A stretch of 64,000 nt of DNA from Methylobacterium sp. R2-1 (GTDB lineage Bacteria; Pseudomonadota; Alphaproteobacteria; Rhizobiales; Beijerinckiaceae), in the NCBI RefSeq assembly GCF_014191355.1, contig NZ_JACHWM010000001.1, positions 62,001 to 126,000 of the forward strand, in the 5' to 3' direction. Shown in pieces: positions 19,553-28,410 of this stretch; positions within the stretch are counted from its first letter, which is position 1; each line of letters starts with the position of its first letter. Under the pieces are notes generated by a model. The model was not told the origin of the DNA. It did not search any database and worked only from the letters and a program-made list of their open reading frames with translations. The position numbers were made by a program, and so were the translations under genes.

Positions 19553-21241
19553 ATGACGGTCACGACACTCGACTCCCTGTCTGAGCGGCGCGGTGCCGAT
19601 GTGCTGCTGGAGGTGCTGCGCTCGGAGGGTGTCCGCTACATCTTCGGCAATCCCGGCACGACCGAGCTGCCGCTGATCGACGCGCTGACGGATGCGCCCG
19701 ACATCGCCTACGTGCTCGCACTACAGGAGGCGAGCGCCGTCGCCATGGCCGACGGCTACGCGCAGGGTGCGCGCCGGTCGGGCTTCCTCAACCTGCACAC
19801 GGCGGGCGGTCTCGGCCACGGCATGGGCAACCTGCTCAACGCCCAGATCTCGGGCACGCCGCTGGTGGTCACGGCGGGACAGCAGGATTCGCGGCACGTC
19901 ATTACCGACCCGCTCCTGTTCGGGGACCTGACCACCATCGCCGCGCCCACCGTGAAGTGGGCGCGCGAGGTGACGAACGCCGACCAGCTTCCGGTGCTGC
20001 TGCGCCGCGCCTTTCACGATTGTACGGCGGCGCCTTCGGGGCCGGTCTTCCTGTCGCTGCCGATGGACGTGATGGAAGCGAAGACCGCCGCGCCGCTCGG
20101 CGAGATCTCCACCATCGACCACCACGCGGTCGCCGGCTCCCTCGACCGGCTGGCGGACCACCTCGCCGGCATCGTGCCAGGGCGGCTCGCCGTGATCGCC
20201 GGCGACGAGGTCGATGCCAGCGACGCTTCGGCTCAGGCTGTGCGGCTCGCCGATCTTCTCGCGGCGCCGGTCTACGGCTCGTCCTGGCCGGCACATATCC
20301 CGTTCCCGACCGCCCACCCGCTCTGGATGGGCAATCTGCCGACCAAGGCGAGCGGCATCGCTGAGATTCTGGGCCGCTACGATGCGGTCTTCGCGCTCGG
20401 CGGCAAGTCGCTCATCACCGTGCTCTACACCGAGGGCTCGGCGGTGCCGCCGGGTACGCAGGTGTTCCAGCTCTCGGCGGATGCGCGCGACCTCGGCCGC
20501 ACCTACGCGACGCAGCTCTCAACGGTGGGCAATGTGCGCGCCTCCCTCGACGTGCTGCTACCGCTGCTCGAGGCGCGCCTCGCGCCCCGCGCCGACATCT
20601 ATGCCCACTTGCGGAGCGAAGCTGTCGCGGCCAACGACGCGCGCCGGGCCGCGCTTGAGGCCAAGGCGGATGCCGCCTTCGCCGATCCTGTCATCCACCC
20701 CCTCGTCGCCGCCCGCGAGATCGCCCGCGCCGTCGGCTCCGATATCGCCATCATCGACGAGGCGCCGGCGACGCTCGGGCATCTGCGCACGATCCTGCAC
20801 AGCACCTGGACGCGGCAGTACTCCTCGATCCGCGGCGGTGTGCTCGGCTGGGGCATGCCGGCCTCGGTCGGCTTCTCGCTCGGGCTCGACCGGGCGCCGG
20901 TTGTCTGCATCGTCGGCGACGGGGCGGCGATGTATTCGCCCCAGGCGCTCTGGACCGCCGCGCACGAGCGGCTGCCGGTGACCTTCGTGGTCATCAACAA
21001 CGCCGAGTACAACATCCTGAAACAGTTCATGAAATCGCAGACGCACTACGCCTCAGTGCGGGCGAACCGCTTCATCGCCATGGACCTCACCGAGCCGCGC
21101 ATCGACTTCCTGGCGCTCGCGGCCTCAATGGGCGTGCCCTCGCGGCGGATCGAGCGGGCCGGAGATATCGCCGGGGCTGTCGAAGCAGGCATCCGTTCAG
21201 GTCAGCCGAACCTCGTGGAAGTGGTCGTCAGCGCCTCGTGA
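19553..21241 (+). CDS. Thiamine diphosphate-dependent decarboxylase, benzoylformate decarboxylase-like (MdlC family)
   Basis: 562 residues with the three ThDP-enzyme domains. The N-terminal PYR domain contains FGNPGTTELP, the cofactor-activating Glu in ALQEASAVAMADGYA (Glu59) and NLHTAGGLGHGMG (His82). The middle domain is residues about 195-340. The C-terminal PP domain has GDGAAMYSPQALWTAAHE ending in NNAEYN, the Mg-ThDP motif. It is closest to benzoylformate decarboxylase. However, Ser26 of the Pseudomonas enzyme corresponds to Thr, and the second active-site His of that enzyme (His281) has no clear partner, so the substrate is open. The stop overlaps the GTG of the next gene. Confidence 0.8.
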   Translation: MTVTTLDSLSERRGADVLLEVLRSEGVRYIFGNPGTTELPLIDALTDAPDIAYVLALQEASAVAMADGYAQGARRSGFLNLHTAGGLGHGMGNLLNAQISGTPLVVTAGQQDSRHVITDPLLFGDLTTIAAPTVKWAREVTNADQLPVLLRRAFHDCTAAPSGPVFLSLPMDVMEAKTAAPLGEISTIDHHAVAGSLDRLADHLAGIVPGRLAVIAGDEVDASDASAQAVRLADLLAAPVYGSSWPAHIPFPTAHPLWMGNLPTKASGIAEILGRYDAVFALGGKSLITVLYTEGSAVPPGTQVFQLSADARDLGRTYATQLSTVGNVRASLDVLLPLLEARLAPRADIYAHLRSEAVAANDARRAALEAKADAAFADPVIHPLVAAREIARAVGSDIAIIDEAPATLGHLRTILHSTWTRQYSSIRGGVLGWGMPASVGFSLGLDRAPVVCIVGDGAAMYSPQALWTAAHERLPVTFVVINNAEYNILKQFMKSQTHYASVRANRFIAMDLTEPRIDFLALAASMGVPSRRIERAGDIAGAVEAGIRSGQPNLVEVVVSAS

Positions 21242-21684
21242 CGGCCTCCCCGCCACGGACGCCGCCGATTCTCGTCTTCGATACGGATTGCGTCCTCTGC
21301 GCAGGGTCGGTGCGCTTCGTGCTCGCGCACGAGCGCGACGATCGCCTGCACTTCATGGGAGCGTGGTCGTCGGAGGGGATCGATCTCGCCGCTGTACACG
21401 GCTTCAGCGCGGAGGACCTGAACGGCACCTTCCTGCTGGTCGAGAACGGGCGGGTGCTGACGCGTTCGGATGCCGCTCTCGGAGTCACACGGCATCTCCG
21501 GGCACCCTGGCGCTGGCTCCGGGTGCTCAAGTTCGTCCCAAAGCCACTGCGCGACCGCGCCTACGGCCTCGTCGCGCGCTATCGCTATCGTTGGTTCGGC
21601 CGCCGCGAGGATTGCGCTCGCGTGCCGCCGGGGCAGCGGCACCGCTTCCACGGTGTGCGGCCGGAGGACCCGCCGCACCCCTAG
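21238..21684 (+). CDS. DCC-family (DUF393) thiol-disulfide oxidoreductase-like protein
   Basis: 148 residues, starting with a GTG that overlaps the previous stop (GTGA), so translation is probably coupled. The defining motif FDTDCVLCAGSV is at residues 14-25, with the CxxC-like D-x-D-C-x-L-C pattern of the DCC/YuxK family. A thioredoxin-like fold is expected. The rest includes LRAPWRWLRVLKFVPKPLRD and YRYRWFGRRE, both typical of the family. The biochemical role is not established. Coupling to a ThDP decarboxylase is unusual and may only reflect transcription. The gene ends 7 bases from ispA, which converges on it. Confidence 0.85.
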   Translation: MTASPPRTPPILVFDTDCVLCAGSVRFVLAHERDDRLHFMGAWSSEGIDLAAVHGFSAEDLNGTFLLVENGRVLTRSDAALGVTRHLRAPWRWLRVLKFVPKPLRDRAYGLVARYRYRWFGRREDCARVPPGQRHRFHGVRPEDPPHP

Positions 21685-21691
21685 CCGAAAA

Positions 21692-22654
21692 TCACGCCTT
21701 GCGCGCCACCGTGAAGCGGGCGGCATCCTTGAGCACCTGGGCCCGCTCGCCCCAGGGAGCCACGGCCTCTTCGCACAGAGCGACAAGCCGATCGCACTCG
21801 GCACGCGCGCCGTCGAGGCCGAGGCGGTCGACGAGCGTCGCCTTGCCGGCGTCCTTATCCTTGCCGGTGGCCTTGCCCATCGCTTCCGGTGAGGCTTCGC
21901 GGTCCAAGATGTCGTCGGCGACCTGGAAGGCTTGGCCCAGCGCCTTGCCGTAGCGCAGCAGTGCGGCCCGCTCGTCCACGTTCGCACCGCCGACCAGGGC
22001 GCCGGCCTCGACGGAGAAGGCGAGGATCGCGCCGGTCTTCATCGCCTGCATCCGCAGGGTGTCGTCGATGTCCATGTTGGCCGGGCCGAAGCGCCCCTCG
22101 GCCGAGAGATCGAGGAGCTGGCCGCCGACCATTCCGCCGAGCCCGGAGGCGCGGGCGAGGCCGAGCACCAGTTCGGCGCGGATCGCCGGATCGGGCTGCC
22201 AGCGCGGGTCGGCGGTGACTTCGAAGGCCAGCGTCTGGAGCGCGTCGCCAACGAGGATCGCGGTCGCCTCATCGTAGGCCTTATGCACGGTCGGCTTGCC
22301 GCGACGCAGGTCGTCGTCGTCCATGGCCGGCAGGTCGTCGTGGACGAGGCTGTAGCAGTGGACGAGTTCGACGCCCGCGCCCGCTGCGAGCGCGGCCTCC
22401 TCGGCCCCGCCGAGCATCCGCGCGGTCTCGATGGCGAGGAAGGGCCGCAGCCGCTTGCCGCCGCCGAGTACCGCGTGGCGCATCGCCTCCATCAGCCGGG
22501 GCGGCCGAGCGATCTCGCCCGTCTGCAGGGTCGGACCGAGCAGATCGACGAGGAAGGTCTCGACGGTGTCGGCGACCTGAGCGAGCCTGTGGGTAAAGTC
22601 ACCCGTATAGGCGTCCGCCTTGACCGAGGGGTGGGAAGCCTGCGTTGAGGTCAT
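21692..22654 (-). CDS. ispA: Farnesyl/geranyl diphosphate synthase (polyprenyl synthetase)
   Basis: Condenses isopentenyl diphosphate with allylic diphosphates to make C15 (or C20) prenyl chains for quinones, carotenoids, hopanoids and undecaprenyl lipids. 320 residues. First Asp-rich motif HDDLPAMDDDD, preceded by HCYSLV; second Asp-rich motif QVADDILD; GGKRLRP near residue 67 for diphosphate binding. The residues before the first motif (VELVHCYS) fit short-chain synthases of the IspA type. No dxs or xseB lies next to it in the window; mtgA is divergent on the other strand. Confidence 0.93.
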   Translation of the reverse strand: MTSTQASHPSVKADAYTGDFTHRLAQVADTVETFLVDLLGPTLQTGEIARPPRLMEAMRHAVLGGGKRLRPFLAIETARMLGGAEEAALAAGAGVELVHCYSLVHDDLPAMDDDDLRRGKPTVHKAYDEATAILVGDALQTLAFEVTADPRWQPDPAIRAELVLGLARASGLGGMVGGQLLDLSAEGRFGPANMDIDDTLRMQAMKTGAILAFSVEAGALVGGANVDERAALLRYGKALGQAFQVADDILDREASPEAMGKATGKDKDAGKATLVDRLGLDGARAECDRLVALCEEAVAPWGERAQVLKDAARFTVARKA

Positions 22655-22690
22655 CGGAACTGGCCTGGATCAGGGAGGGGCGGACGCAAG

Positions 22691-23476
22691 GTGGCGGTGC
22701 CGGAGGAGAGCGAGGCGGAACGGCACGGGCGCGACCTGCGAAGGATTCCGTCGTCGAGGCCTCTCGCGAGGACTGCCGCTCCGAGGAATCCCGCGCCGAG
22801 GCGTCGAACCGGGCTGCGGCGCGCCGCCACCCTGATCACCCTCGCTCCCATTGCCATTCTTGCCTTCACGCTCACGCTCGCGCTCGTCTATAGCGTGGCG
22901 ACCCCGCCCTCAACCCTGATGCTTGGCCGATGGGTGACGCTCCAGGGAGTAGAGCAGGACAGCGTGCCCCTGGATGCGATCGCCCCGGCCCTGGTCCAGG
23001 CGGTGATCGCCTCGGAGGATCAGCGCTTCTGCCTGCATAACGGCGTCGACTGGGGGGCGCTGCGCGACGTCGTGGACGACGAGGAGGGCCCGAGCCGGGG
23101 TGCCTCGACCATCACCATGCAGACGGTCAAGAACGTCTTCCTCTGGCCGGGCCGCTCGTACATCCGCAAGGGCCTGGAGATCCCGCTCGCGGTGATGGCC
23201 GACGCGGTCTGGGGCAAGCGCCGGACGATGGAGATCTATCTCAACGTCGCCGAGTGGGGGGAGGGGATTTTTGGCGCCGAGGCCGCCGCCCGTCACTGGT
23301 TCCGCAAGAGCGCGCGCGATCTGAGCCGGGGCGAGTCTGCACTGCTTGCCGCCGTCCTGCCGAACCCGATCCTGCGCAGCGCCGGCAAGCCGACCCGCGG
23401 CGTGCGGGCGATCGCCGGGCGCATCCAGAGCCGCATGGGTCAGGTCGATGGATTGATGGGGTGTTTGAAGCGCTGA
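22691..23476 (+). CDS. mtgA: Monofunctional biosynthetic peptidoglycan transglycosylase
   Basis: A GT51 enzyme of 261 residues that polymerises lipid II into glycan strands at the inner membrane. GTG start with GGGAGGGG upstream. A basic N-terminus precedes one membrane anchor (LITLAPIAILAFTLTLALVY). The catalytic domain has the Glu-bearing SEDQRFCLHNGVDW, GASTITMQTVKNVFLW, the second Glu in EIYLNVAEWGEGIFGAEAAA and FRKSARDLSRGESALLAAVLPNP. There is no transpeptidase domain, as expected for MtgA. It ends 5 bases from the convergent photolyase gene. Confidence 0.95.
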   Translation: MAVPEESEAERHGRDLRRIPSSRPLARTAAPRNPAPRRRTGLRRAATLITLAPIAILAFTLTLALVYSVATPPSTLMLGRWVTLQGVEQDSVPLDAIAPALVQAVIASEDQRFCLHNGVDWGALRDVVDDEEGPSRGASTITMQTVKNVFLWPGRSYIRKGLEIPLAVMADAVWGKRRTMEIYLNVAEWGEGIFGAEAAARHWFRKSARDLSRGESALLAAVLPNPILRSAGKPTRGVRAIAGRIQSRMGQVDGLMGCLKR

Positions 23477-23481
23477 TCTGT

Positions 23482-24885
23482 TCAGCCCTTCTCGGCCTCG
23501 CACAGCCGCGTCACCGCCCGCTCGTAGCCCTTCGCATCGAACTTCCTCAGCGAGTTCTCGCTCTGATAGCGCACGCTCCCGAAGATCGGGCGGGTCTGCC
23601 ATGGGCGGTCGTGCAGCCCGAAGATCCAGGCGACGTTGGTGAAGGAGTTCGCGTCACGCCCGTCGAGGAAGTAGCGGTTGTTGAGCCGCAACGTCCGGGC
23701 GAACGCCTCTTCCGGCGAGGGCGACCATTCGAGGATCTTCTTGCCCCAGTACATGCGCAGCTGGTTATGCATGTAGCCGGTCTCGCGCATCTCGCGCATG
23801 GCGACGTTCCAGTAATGGTCGTGGGTCTCCCCCTCGGCCAACTCCTCCTCGGAGTAGAGGTTCGGGCGCGGATCGTCGGCGTGCTCGGCGAGCGTCTTGC
23901 GCGCCCATTCCGGGACGGCGCGGGCGTAGTCGTCGTAGCCCTGCCTGTGGAACACATGGTTCATCGCCAGCCCGCGCCGGACGATGAGTTCCTCGAGATA
24001 GGCCGAGCGGTCATCGCGGTCGGCGTCCTTGGCCACCCGGATCGCCAGCGCGATCTCGACCGGCGAGATGTGCCCGAAATGCAGGTAGGGACTCATATGT
24101 GAGGCCGCTCCCGCTTCCGGCTTGTTGCGGCCGGCACCGTATCCGGCGAACGCGTTCTCTAGAAAGAGCTCCAGATGTCCGGCAGCCTCGGTGTAGCCGC
24201 CGCGGAAGCGTTTCACCGGGCCGACCGTGGTGTCGAGTGTCAGCTTCGCGAGCAGCTTGTCCGGGTCCGAGACGTCGAGGCCGACGTTGAGCTTCAGCCT
24301 CTTGGTCAGTCCCTCGGCGGGATTCTCGACCGTACGCGGCGCCAGCGGCTCAAGATAACCGTCCCAGAGCTTCTGGAGCTTCGGGCGCAGGGTGCGGGCA
24401 GCGTATTCATGCTTGGTCGAGGCGGTCTCAAGCGGCACCACCACGTCGCCCTCGACCTGGACAATCCGGCACTTCGCCGCCCGTCCGATCTCATCGTACC
24501 AGCGCTTCTGGATCGCGAGGTAGCCGCGGTCGAGCACCAGCAGCGCGGCTCGTTCCGAGAGATCGATGGCGACCTCGGCAGGCGTCGCCCGCTGCACGAG
24601 GAAGGCGATGCCGCGCCTGCTTAGGGCGGCGGCCACATCGGCGAGCCCCTGCAACAGGAAGGCGTAATGCCGGGCGTTGGCCTCGGGGAAACCGTTGGCG
24701 CCGTCGAGCAGGCCGAAGCAGACGAGAAGCGGGAGTTTGAGGCGGTTGGCCTCCTCGATCGCCCCTTCCAGCGCCGGATTGAACGGGACGCGCATGGCCT
24801 GCTGCATCAGGTACAGGACGTAATCGGCGCCATCCCGCGGTGGCACGTCGTTCAGCACCCGGATACGGGCCGGTTGGATCGCCAT
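23482..24885 (-). CDS. Class II deoxyribodipyrimidine (CPD) photolyase
   Basis: 467 residues; light-driven repair of cyclobutane pyrimidine dimers using FADH-. The N-terminal Rossmann domain has VLYLMQQAMRVPFNPALE and LLVCFGLLDGANGFPEANARH. The C-terminal FAD domain has SPYLHFGHISPVEIAL, ELIVRRGLAMNHV and MHNQLRMYWGKKILEW. The block LNNRYFLDGRDANSFTNVAW then GLHDRPWQTRPIFGSVRY is characteristic of class II enzymes (animals, plants and some bacteria), not of the E. coli PhrB type. Repair of sunlight damage suits a leaf-surface or air-exposed bacterium. Confidence 0.9.
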   Translation of the reverse strand: MAIQPARIRVLNDVPPRDGADYVLYLMQQAMRVPFNPALEGAIEEANRLKLPLLVCFGLLDGANGFPEANARHYAFLLQGLADVAAALSRRGIAFLVQRATPAEVAIDLSERAALLVLDRGYLAIQKRWYDEIGRAAKCRIVQVEGDVVVPLETASTKHEYAARTLRPKLQKLWDGYLEPLAPRTVENPAEGLTKRLKLNVGLDVSDPDKLLAKLTLDTTVGPVKRFRGGYTEAAGHLELFLENAFAGYGAGRNKPEAGAASHMSPYLHFGHISPVEIALAIRVAKDADRDDRSAYLEELIVRRGLAMNHVFHRQGYDDYARAVPEWARKTLAEHADDPRPNLYSEEELAEGETHDHYWNVAMREMRETGYMHNQLRMYWGKKILEWSPSPEEAFARTLRLNNRYFLDGRDANSFTNVAWIFGLHDRPWQTRPIFGSVRYQSENSLRKFDAKGYERAVTRLCEAEKG

Positions 24886-25320
24886 CGCTCGAAATCGCTC
24901 CCGTCTCGGCTCGTCTCGCCTGACCTCACCGAGGCTGCCGGCCGTCTCGGCCGATTCGACCTCGGCAGCGGGATTTGGGATTCGCCCTTCGGTTCAGCGG
25001 GGCGGACGGCCCGTCGCGGCAGGGAATGCGCCAAGGCCGCAAACGTTGCATCGTCATCGAGCCGCAGCGGTCCGGCAATCCGTGGCGGTGCGGCTGGCGG
25101 TTCTGAAATCGTGAACCGCTTCAATGATCTGGCTCACCACGAAAGCAGGTCGCGCGCGTTCGTCTACTGCGACGGTCGCCGCGATGATTGCATTGGGGTC
25201 ACGAGAGAACCTGCGGCATTCGAGTGACAGGCTCTGTACAACGTGTGCCTCCGCACCCGCAAACGCGATCATTGCCGGCCAAGCGACTTGCAAAATTCCG
25301 GGCGAAGATCATTTTGTGCA
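24886..25320. other. Intergenic region upstream of the photolyase gene
   Basis: About 435 bases that should contain the minus-strand photolyase promoter. A short minus-strand frame (25054-25293) has no family match or clear start signal. Near the right end TTGCAA at 25288-25293 followed by a CATTTT box at 25310-25315 (16-base gap) could be the promoter of the sRNA candidate. Confidence 0.4.
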
Positions 25321-25412
25321 TTGCGGGAACGCGGACGGCGTCCGCCTCCCGCTGCCCTCCTTGGGCGTTTCCTCCCTAGACTTCGGGCCGCTCTCACGAG
25401 CGGCTTTTTTTT
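25321..25412 (+). ncRNA. Candidate small RNA with CCUCC loops (MmgR/suhB-like architecture)
   Basis: A predicted transcript of about 90 nt. Hairpin 1 spans 25323-25352, with GCGGGA/TCCCGC outer and GCGGAC/GTCCGC inner stems. Hairpin 2 spans 25354-25366 (GCCC/GGGC with loop UCCUU). It is followed by single-stranded UUUCCUCCCU and a terminator. CCUCC-type anti-Shine-Dalgarno sequences in loops and linkers are typical of alphaproteobacterial trans-acting sRNAs such as the MmgR/alpha-r8 and suhB RNAs, as I recall them; the family assignment is inference. Both flanking protein genes are on the minus strand, so the terminator must serve a plus-strand RNA. Confidence 0.6.
25387..25412 (+). terminator. 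Rho-independent terminator of the sRNA candidate
   Basis: GCCGCTC-tcac-GAGCGGC followed by eight T on the plus strand. On the minus strand the A run would precede the hairpin, so it does not terminate the TRAP gene. Confidence 0.85.
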
Positions 25413-25431
25413 GCCCCGACGTTGCGTGCGG

Positions 25432-26553
25432 TCATCCGCGCGCGCGGGCGCGGATCATGAAGTTGTCGTAGGTGTACTCGGCCACCTGGAACCAGAGGTA
25501 CTCCTCGTTCCGGAAGGTCTTCATCGCGTCGTAGATCCGCTTGAAGTCCGGGGTCTTGGCAGAGAGGTCGGCGTAGACCTCGTTCGACGCCTTGAGCGCC
25601 GCCTCCATCACGTCCTGCGGAAAGGGACGGAGCTGCGCCCCGCCCGAGACGAGCCGGCGCAGGGCCTGCGGATTGCGGGCGTCGTAGCGGGCCTGGACGT
25701 CGGCATTCACCTGGGCTGCTGCTGCCTGCAGGATCGCGCGGTAGGTCTTCGGCAGACCCTTCCAAGCCTCGGCGTTGATCCAGAAATGCAGGAGGGCGCC
25801 CCCCTCCCAGAAGCCGGGATAATGGTAGATCGGCGCGACCTTCTGGAGGCCGAGCTTCTCGTCGTCGTGCGGGCCGATCCACTCGGCCGCGTCGAGTGCC
25901 TTGCTCTCCAGCGCGGCGTAGATCTCCGGTCCCGGCGTCGCCTGCACCGCCGCGCCGAGCTTGGCCAGCACCGTGGCGCCGAGCCCGCCAACCCGCAGCT
26001 TGAGCCCCTGGAGGTCGCCGACCGTCTTGATCTCCTTGCGGAACCAGCCGCCCATCTGCGCTCCGGTATTGCCGCCGGGCAAAGCCACCAATCCGTTCTT
26101 GGAAAAGATCTCGGCGAACAGCTCGGCCGCACCGCCCTGGAGCCACCACGCGTTCTGGCCGCGCGCGTTGAGCCCGAACGGCATCGCCGTGGCCAGCGCG
26201 AAGGCGGGGTTCTTGGCCATGCCGAAGCTGGCCGGCGCATGCCCCATCTCGGCCTTGCCGCTCCCGACCGCGTCGAGCAGCCCATCGGCGGGGATCGCTT
26301 CACCGGCGGCCGAGACCTGGATCTGGAAGCGCCCGTCGGTCGCCTCCGCCACCGCCTTCGCGAGGCTCTCGGAGGCGCCGAACAGAATGTCGAGACTGCG
26401 CGCATAGGCCGAGTTCAGGCGCCAGCGCAGTTCGGGCGCGGATTGCTGGGCCAGGGCCGGGCTCGCCAGCGTTCCGGCGGCACTCAGTCCGGCGCCGAGT
26501 CCGGCCGTCAGCAAGGCGCGGCGCTGCAGGGGCTTTTGCAGGGGTTTTGGCAT
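25432..26553 (-). CDS. TRAP transporter solute-binding protein, DctP family
   Basis: A periplasmic receptor of a tripartite ATP-independent transporter, 373 residues. The signal region contains a twin Arg (QRRALLTAGLGAGLSAAG), so Tat export is possible, with cleavage near PALAQQ. Family marks: LRWRLNSAYARSLDILFG at the mature start, GLKLRVGGLGATVLAKLGA (the arginine that binds the substrate carboxylate), EIYAALESKALDAAEWIGPHDD, and PGFWEGGALLHFWIN. The pattern fits the subgroup binding 2-oxo acids or other monocarboxylates. No DctQ or DctM membrane subunit is adjacent, so it is an orphan receptor here. Confidence 0.88.
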   Translation of the reverse strand: MPKPLQKPLQRRALLTAGLGAGLSAAGTLASPALAQQSAPELRWRLNSAYARSLDILFGASESLAKAVAEATDGRFQIQVSAAGEAIPADGLLDAVGSGKAEMGHAPASFGMAKNPAFALATAMPFGLNARGQNAWWLQGGAAELFAEIFSKNGLVALPGGNTGAQMGGWFRKEIKTVGDLQGLKLRVGGLGATVLAKLGAAVQATPGPEIYAALESKALDAAEWIGPHDDEKLGLQKVAPIYHYPGFWEGGALLHFWINAEAWKGLPKTYRAILQAAAAQVNADVQARYDARNPQALRRLVSGGAQLRPFPQDVMEAALKASNEVYADLSAKTPDFKRIYDAMKTFRNEEYLWFQVAEYTYDNFMIRARARG

Positions 26554-26688
26554 GAATCTCCCGGCTCGTCCCGATAGGCTCGATTGCCCGCCCGCGGGCC
26601 GACCGTTGCCTTACACGTGAAGAGCGCCATCCGGAAACGGGGTCGTGCCCCGTCGCCTCCGGCGTCGCGGCGTGATAGCAGGCTCGGC

Positions 26689-27264
26689 GTGAATACCGAG
26701 AAACTCAGCCTCCACACCGTCTGCGGTCTCGACGAGCTCGTCGAGCATCAGGCCCGCGGCGTCAGCCACGTCCTGTCGATCCTCGATCCCGACCGGGCGG
26801 ATCCGGAGGCGTTCGGCTCCTATGGCACCCATCGGCGCACGGTCCTGCGCTTTCATGACGCCATCGAGCCCGGGCCGGGCGTCGTCCTGCCGGAACGTGG
26901 GGATATCGAAAGAATCCTGGCCTTCGGCCGCGATGCGATCGCCGACGGCGGGGAGATCCACATCCTCGTTCACTGTCATGTCGGCATCTCGCGCTCGACC
27001 GCGGCGCTGGCGACCCTGTTCGCCGAGGCCGAGCCCGATACCTCGGCCGACGACCTCATCGCCCGCCTCCACGCCCAGCGAGAGAAGGCTTGGCCGAACG
27101 CGCGCATGGTCGCGTTTGCCGACGAGATGCTCGGACGCCAGGGAACCCTCAGCGAGGCGGTGCGCCGTCTGCACGCGCTGCAACTGCGCAAGCGTCCGCA
27201 TCTCGATCAGGTAATGCGCGACCTCGGCCGCGGCGCGGAGGTGGACGCGGCCTTACGCGACTGA
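26689..27264 (+). CDS. Dual-specificity/tyrosine phosphatase-like protein
   Basis: About 191 residues from GTG 26689 (AGCAGG upstream); an in-frame start at 26584 is possible but adds a basic, unconserved leader. The active-site P-loop is VHCHVGISRST (Cys-x5-Arg), with the general-acid Asp probably in RFHDAIEPGPG. The N-terminal GLDELVEHQARGVSHVLSIL is typical of a rhizobial group of cysteine phosphatases. It should remove phosphate from Tyr/Ser/Thr or a small phospho-compound. It is divergent from the TRAP receptor gene. No kinase gene is adjacent. Confidence 0.8.
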   Translation: MNTEKLSLHTVCGLDELVEHQARGVSHVLSILDPDRADPEAFGSYGTHRRTVLRFHDAIEPGPGVVLPERGDIERILAFGRDAIADGGEIHILVHCHVGISRSTAALATLFAEAEPDTSADDLIARLHAQREKAWPNARMVAFADEMLGRQGTLSEAVRRLHALQLRKRPHLDQVMRDLGRGAEVDAALRD

Positions 27265-27285
27265 CGGTGCCGGTTCGCTCCGGCG

Positions 27286-28410
27286 TCAGTTCGATTTGGC
27301 CGGCGTGAAATTGCCGTCGCGCCAGACATAGAGCACGTAGCCCTGGGCGGTGATGTCGCCCTTGGCATCGAAGCCGACGGAGCCGAGCACGAGGTCGAAG
27401 CGCTCGCTGTGCAGGGCTTTGGCGATCGGCGCGGGCTCTGTCGTGTGAGCGAAGTTGCCGGCTTCCACGAGCGCCTGGAGCGCGGCGTAGCCGTAAATCA
27501 TCGAGCCGTCCGCCTCGATCCCCTGCGCCTTGAAGGCGGCGACCACCCCTTGTGCCTCGGGCTTTCGACTCGGGTCGAGGTAGAAGGTCATCAGCACGCC
27601 GTTGCTGGCCGGTCCGGCGATCTTGGCGAAGTCTGGCGTGGCAATGGCCGACGTTCCGAACCATTGCGGACGAAAACCCCGCTCGGCCGAGATGCGGACC
27701 AGCCGGCCCATCTCCTGGGCGTCGCCGCCGTAATAGACCACGTCGATGCCTGCCCCCTTCAGCCGGTCGGCGAGCGCGGCATCGTCGGCATCGGTCGGCT
27801 GGAAGGCCGTGGCCAGAGCCTCGTTGACGCCGATGCGGTTGAGGTTGTCCTTGGTCGCCGCCGCGAGGGTGCGCGAGGCCGGCGAGAGGTCGCTGAGGAT
27901 GGCGATCTTCCGGTCGCGGAACCGCTCGGCGAGGATCGCGGCGGAGAGCTTCGCTTGGTCGTCGTCACGGCCGCAGACCCGGAAGATCGTGGGCAGGCCG
28001 CGGTCGGTCAGCTTGGCGGCGACGGAGGCCGCCGTGATCATCACGATTCCGTTGGCGGCGTAGACATCCGACGCTGCGAGCGACGCATTGGAGCAGACGT
28101 GCCCCACGACGAGCCGCACGCCCGAGTTCACGTAATGGTTGGCGACCGCCACTGCCTGATTCGAGTCGCAGGAATCGTCCTGCACGTCGAGCACGATGGT
28201 CTCGCCGTTCATCCCGCCCTTGGCGTTGGCGTCCTTGGCCGCCGCCTCGACGCCGCGCAGAACCTGCTCGCCGACGACGACGTACGGGCCAGTGCGCGGC
28301 ACCGCGACGCCGACCTTCACCTCCGCCGCTGCCGGAAGGGCCGAGACGAGCAACCCGGTCAGCAGGGCGAGGCAGGCCGCACCGAGGGCGAGGGGGCGTC
28401 GGACCGTCAT
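27286..28410 (-). CDS. Branched-chain amino acid-type ABC transporter substrate-binding protein (LivK-like)
   Basis: A periplasmic binding protein of 374 residues. A signal peptide ends near LPAAAEVKVG. The mature protein starts with KVGVAVPRTGPYVVVGEQ, then GGMNGETIVLDVQDDSCDSNQAVAVANHYV, GHVCSNASLAASDVY (ligand-site Ser/Thr region) and the second-lobe DVVYYGGDAQEMGRLVR. The Cys pair in DDSCDSN/GHVCSN is common in LivK/LivJ. No Liv permease or ATPase gene lies next to it. It converges on the phosphatase gene with a 21-base gap. Confidence 0.9.
   Translation of the reverse strand: MTVRRPLALGAACLALLTGLLVSALPAAAEVKVGVAVPRTGPYVVVGEQVLRGVEAAAKDANAKGGMNGETIVLDVQDDSCDSNQAVAVANHYVNSGVRLVVGHVCSNASLAASDVYAANGIVMITAASVAAKLTDRGLPTIFRVCGRDDDQAKLSAAILAERFRDRKIAILSDLSPASRTLAAATKDNLNRIGVNEALATAFQPTDADDAALADRLKGAGIDVVYYGGDAQEMGRLVRISAERGFRPQWFGTSAIATPDFAKIAGPASNGVLMTFYLDPSRKPEAQGVVAAFKAQGIEADGSMIYGYAALQALVEAGNFAHTTEPAPIAKALHSERFDLVLGSVGFDAKGDITAQGYVLYVWRDGNFTPAKSN

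Noticed and set aside
25054..25293. A minus-strand frame of 79 codons between the photolyase and the TRAP gene
   Set aside because: It has no start signal, no match and would overlap the promoter side of the sRNA; too weak to call.
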